From positions 1 through 20,965 of IMG/VR virus record IMGVR_UViG_3300042945_001649: a stretch of 20,965 nt of DNA; one strand, given 5' to 3'. Under the pieces are notes generated by a model that saw only the letters and a list, made by a program, of their open reading frames with translations, was not told the DNA's origin and ran no database searches. Shown one piece after another: positions 19,356 through 20,965 of the stretch; the first letter of the stretch is position 1, and every line of letters starts with the position of its first letter. This DNA comes from a virus. The translations under genes were made by a program, and so were the position numbers.

Positions 19356-20471
19356 ATGCCATATCGTGTAGGTGCTAAAGGAAGTTACGGTTGCTCAGGA
19401 TACCCTGCTGTAAAAGAGGGTGGAGAAGTCATGGGATGCCATACAACAAGGGCAGAAGCAGCAGCACAAATATATGCAATTAATCGTAGTGAGGGAAATA
19501 TAGGTAAATCAATGCCAAATCTAAAAGAAGGCGATTTCGCCATGACAGCACACGGATCTGATGAAGAGGTTCATATTGGTCAGGTAGTGCACGTAATGCG
19601 TGAAGGTATGCTTGGTGTTCCAGGAGGAGAATACTCACTTGAGGCAAGTGCAGAAAATCCAGCGGTATTAATTCAGTTGTTTGAACAAGAAGAAAACGGA
19701 TACTGGGAAGCAACTAACCTTTATACTGGGTGCATGATGTCTTTGATGGTTGCTATTGATCCACTACCACAAGAGCCAGAAGATTCAGAGGTTGCGATGG
19801 CGATGTATGACGCTTCTATTGGAAAAGCATATACTGGATGTGGCTGTCCAATGTGTAAAGAATTAAATGTAACATGCGAAGAATGTCCTCAATGTCAGTC
19901 TGGCGATATGAAGTCAAACTGTTGTGGTGATTTAAATAAGCAAGCACCTTGTTGGGATGGTTATGTGCAGCGTGGAATGAAGCCAGGAGATGGTGGAGCA
20001 ATGGTTCCTAATTGTGTTCCTGCTGAAAAAGCAGATGATTTATTTGAAGATGATGACACAGTTGAATATGATACAGATACAGTCTCAAAGGCTGAAGGAT
20101 ATTCACCACCTGCAGGAGCAAGATCTGCTGCTCGTAGAGCAATTAAATTTAAAGAAGATGGAAAGGCTAATGGTGCAGGAACTGCGGTTGGCTGGACTCG
20201 TGCAGGGCAGTTAGCAAGAGGAGAAACTATCTCTCTCAGCACTGTTAAGAGAATGTATTCATACTTCTCACGCCACGAAGTAGACAAGAAGGGTAAGGAC
20301 TGGGGAAATACAGCCAACCCTTCTAACGGATACATTATGTGGTTAGCCTGGGGTGGAGATGCAGGATTTGCTTGGTCAAGATCAATTGTTAATCGTGAAA
20401 AAGATAAGGCTTTATTTGCTGACTTTGGAAAAGATTATACAAGAATTCAAACAGAAAGACATACACTATAA
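19356..20471 (+). CDS. Phage head-associated multi-module protein
   Basis: A 371-residue protein built of modules known from phage structural regions. Residues 8-42 hold GCSGYPAVK and GEVMGCHTT, a motif often at the start of head proteins. Residues 55-138 (GDFAMT, GQVVHVMREG, LGVPGGEY) are a compact beta module. Residues 160-190 are a Cys cluster (C162, C164, C167, C174, C177, C180, C189, C190) that may bind zinc. Residues 198-222 hold CWDGYVQRGMKP and MVPNCVP. Residues 249-345 hold PPAGARSAARRA, a TVKRMYSYFSRHEVDKKGK stretch and WGGDAG. No protease or portal catalytic motif is seen. It probably opens the head gene block. The start is leaderless. Confidence 0.75.
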   Translation: MPYRVGAKGSYGCSGYPAVKEGGEVMGCHTTRAEAAAQIYAINRSEGNIGKSMPNLKEGDFAMTAHGSDEEVHIGQVVHVMREGMLGVPGGEYSLEASAENPAVLIQLFEQEENGYWEATNLYTGCMMSLMVAIDPLPQEPEDSEVAMAMYDASIGKAYTGCGCPMCKELNVTCEECPQCQSGDMKSNCCGDLNKQAPCWDGYVQRGMKPGDGGAMVPNCVPAEKADDLFEDDDTVEYDTDTVSKAEGYSPPAGARSAARRAIKFKEDGKANGAGTAVGWTRAGQLARGETISLSTVKRMYSYFSRHEVDKKGKDWGNTANPSNGYIMWLAWGGDAGFAWSRSIVNREKDKALFADFGKDYTRIQTERHTL

Positions 20472-20602
20472 TGCCAAAGAAAAAAGCAGCAGCGTTTAAC
20501 CCTGTTCAGATTAAAGATGGTTGGATTGTTAGATTATATAAAGATGGTCGCATTAAGTCAAAGATTGCACCATACGAACCTAAACATCCTAAGAAGTCTT
20601 AA
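20471..20602 (+). CDS. 43-residue basic small protein
   Basis: A short frame starting at an ATG that overlaps the stop of the head-associated gene (TAATG). The product is very basic (MPKKKAAAFN start, KHPKKS end) with a small strand-rich middle (IKDGWIVRLYKDGR). It may bind nucleic acid or act as a small head-completion factor, but nothing proves this. It converges with the minus-strand gene and overlaps it by 14 bases. Confidence 0.65.
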   Translation: MPKKKAAAFNPVQIKDGWIVRLYKDGRIKSKIAPYEPKHPKKS

Positions 20603-20965
20603 GTATTAAAACTTTGTCGCTACAGATTCCATAGATATTGTTGTAATCTTTAATATCATTTGTTTCTAGATCAACTATTATTGAGTTAGTTCCAACCATC
20701 ATTCCTGGATATGTCCACACTTTGTTATTACTAGTCAATGTAAAATCGTCTAGTTGATGCCAAAAATATCTATAAGTTGGGAAATACTTTATAAAATGAT
20801 TTAATGCTTCTAGGTTTTTACAATGAAACCAAGCATGATTACACACCTTGTAAAAATCTTCTGATGAGACTAAATGTTTGGGCTCATCGTGACCAAAATA
20901 CATCTTACCTTCAACAACCCACACATCTACTTCAACATCAAATCCCATTTTAATTGCATATAACA
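20589..20965 (-). CDS. GDPD/PI-PLC-like phosphodiesterase family protein, 5' end missing
   Basis: The frame stays open to the right edge, so only the C-terminal 125 residues or so are seen. They fit a shortened glycerophosphodiester phosphodiesterase-like barrel: MGFDVEVDVWVVEGK (Glu and Asp as in the metal-binding ExD of the family), YFGHDEP (the catalytic His block), WFHCKNLEAL, YFWHQLDDFTLTS and VWTYPGMM. Small viral and bacterial proteins with this layout exist, with unclear substrates. The first catalytic His expected near the N-terminus would lie outside. The internal ATG at 20948 is not taken as the start. Confidence 0.75.
   Translation of the reverse strand, partial: LYAIKMGFDVEVDVWVVEGKMYFGHDEPKHLVSSEDFYKVCNHAWFHCKNLEALNHFIKYFPTYRYFWHQLDDFTLTSNNKVWTYPGMMVGTNSIIVDLETNDIKDYNNIYGICSDKVLILKTS

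Overview
The window reads as part of the genome of a tailed double-stranded DNA phage of an AT-rich actinobacterium, most likely an aquatic low-GC one (host is inference). The phage evidence is a terminase pair, a RuvC-like resolvase, a DUF3310 protein, a CHAP endolysin, holin-like proteins, a multi-module head-associated protein and very dense packing with ATGA, TAATG and TAGTG overlaps. The actinobacterial evidence is a WhiB-like protein, a DUF7455 zinc protein, an FdxA-type 7Fe ferredoxin and possible leaderless transcription. No integrase, attachment site, CRISPR array or insertion sequence was seen. Coding density is so high that no gene-free stretch exceeds about 150 bases.

Layout. 1-3654: end of a zinc-finger protein, RuvC-like resolvase, a small HTH protein, a 39-41 residue membrane peptide, DUF3310, then small and large terminase. 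3670-7586: in the place where a portal gene is often found, two exported proteins (an Ala/Thr/Val-rich protein and a PA14-FN3-coiled-coil protein that seems to start at ATT), then two small membrane proteins. 7664-9391: a lone proteasome-like Ntn hydrolase, a small acidic protein, an exported subtilase-like protein, tRNA-Asn(GUU) and a 27-residue basic peptide. 9391-12519: a NodU-type carbamoyltransferase, the CHAP plus peptidoglycan-binding endolysin, and an Fe(II)/2-oxoglutarate-oxygenase-like protein. 12538-17914: a long same-strand run of small genes (DUF2061, ferredoxin, FmdB-type zinc ribbon, DUF7455, staphylococcal-type nuclease, thioredoxin, a duplicated gene pair, WhiB, PnuC-like and other membrane proteins, prolyl-hydroxylase-like oxygenase, XapX, holin-like protein). 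17956-19299: a possible degenerate jelly-roll protein meeting a minus-strand unit of tRNA-Arg(UCU) plus an unknown gene. 19356-20602: a head-associated multi-module protein and a small basic protein. 20589-20965: a minus-strand GDPD/PI-PLC-like fragment running off the end.

Regulation is unusually readable. A string of near-consensus sigma70-type promoters splits the plus strand into units. Several put the -10 hexamer 6 nt before the start codon with no ribosome binding site, which suggests leaderless mRNAs. At two or three boundaries the promoter is interleaved with, or directly follows, a terminator-like stem.

The lysis, packaging and DNA-processing genes are ordinary phage functions. The accessory set is less usual: surface proteins and a protease for export, a lone proteasome-like peptidase, redox proteins, a Wbl regulator, and a carbamoyltransferase with oxygenases that could modify DNA or a surface glycan.
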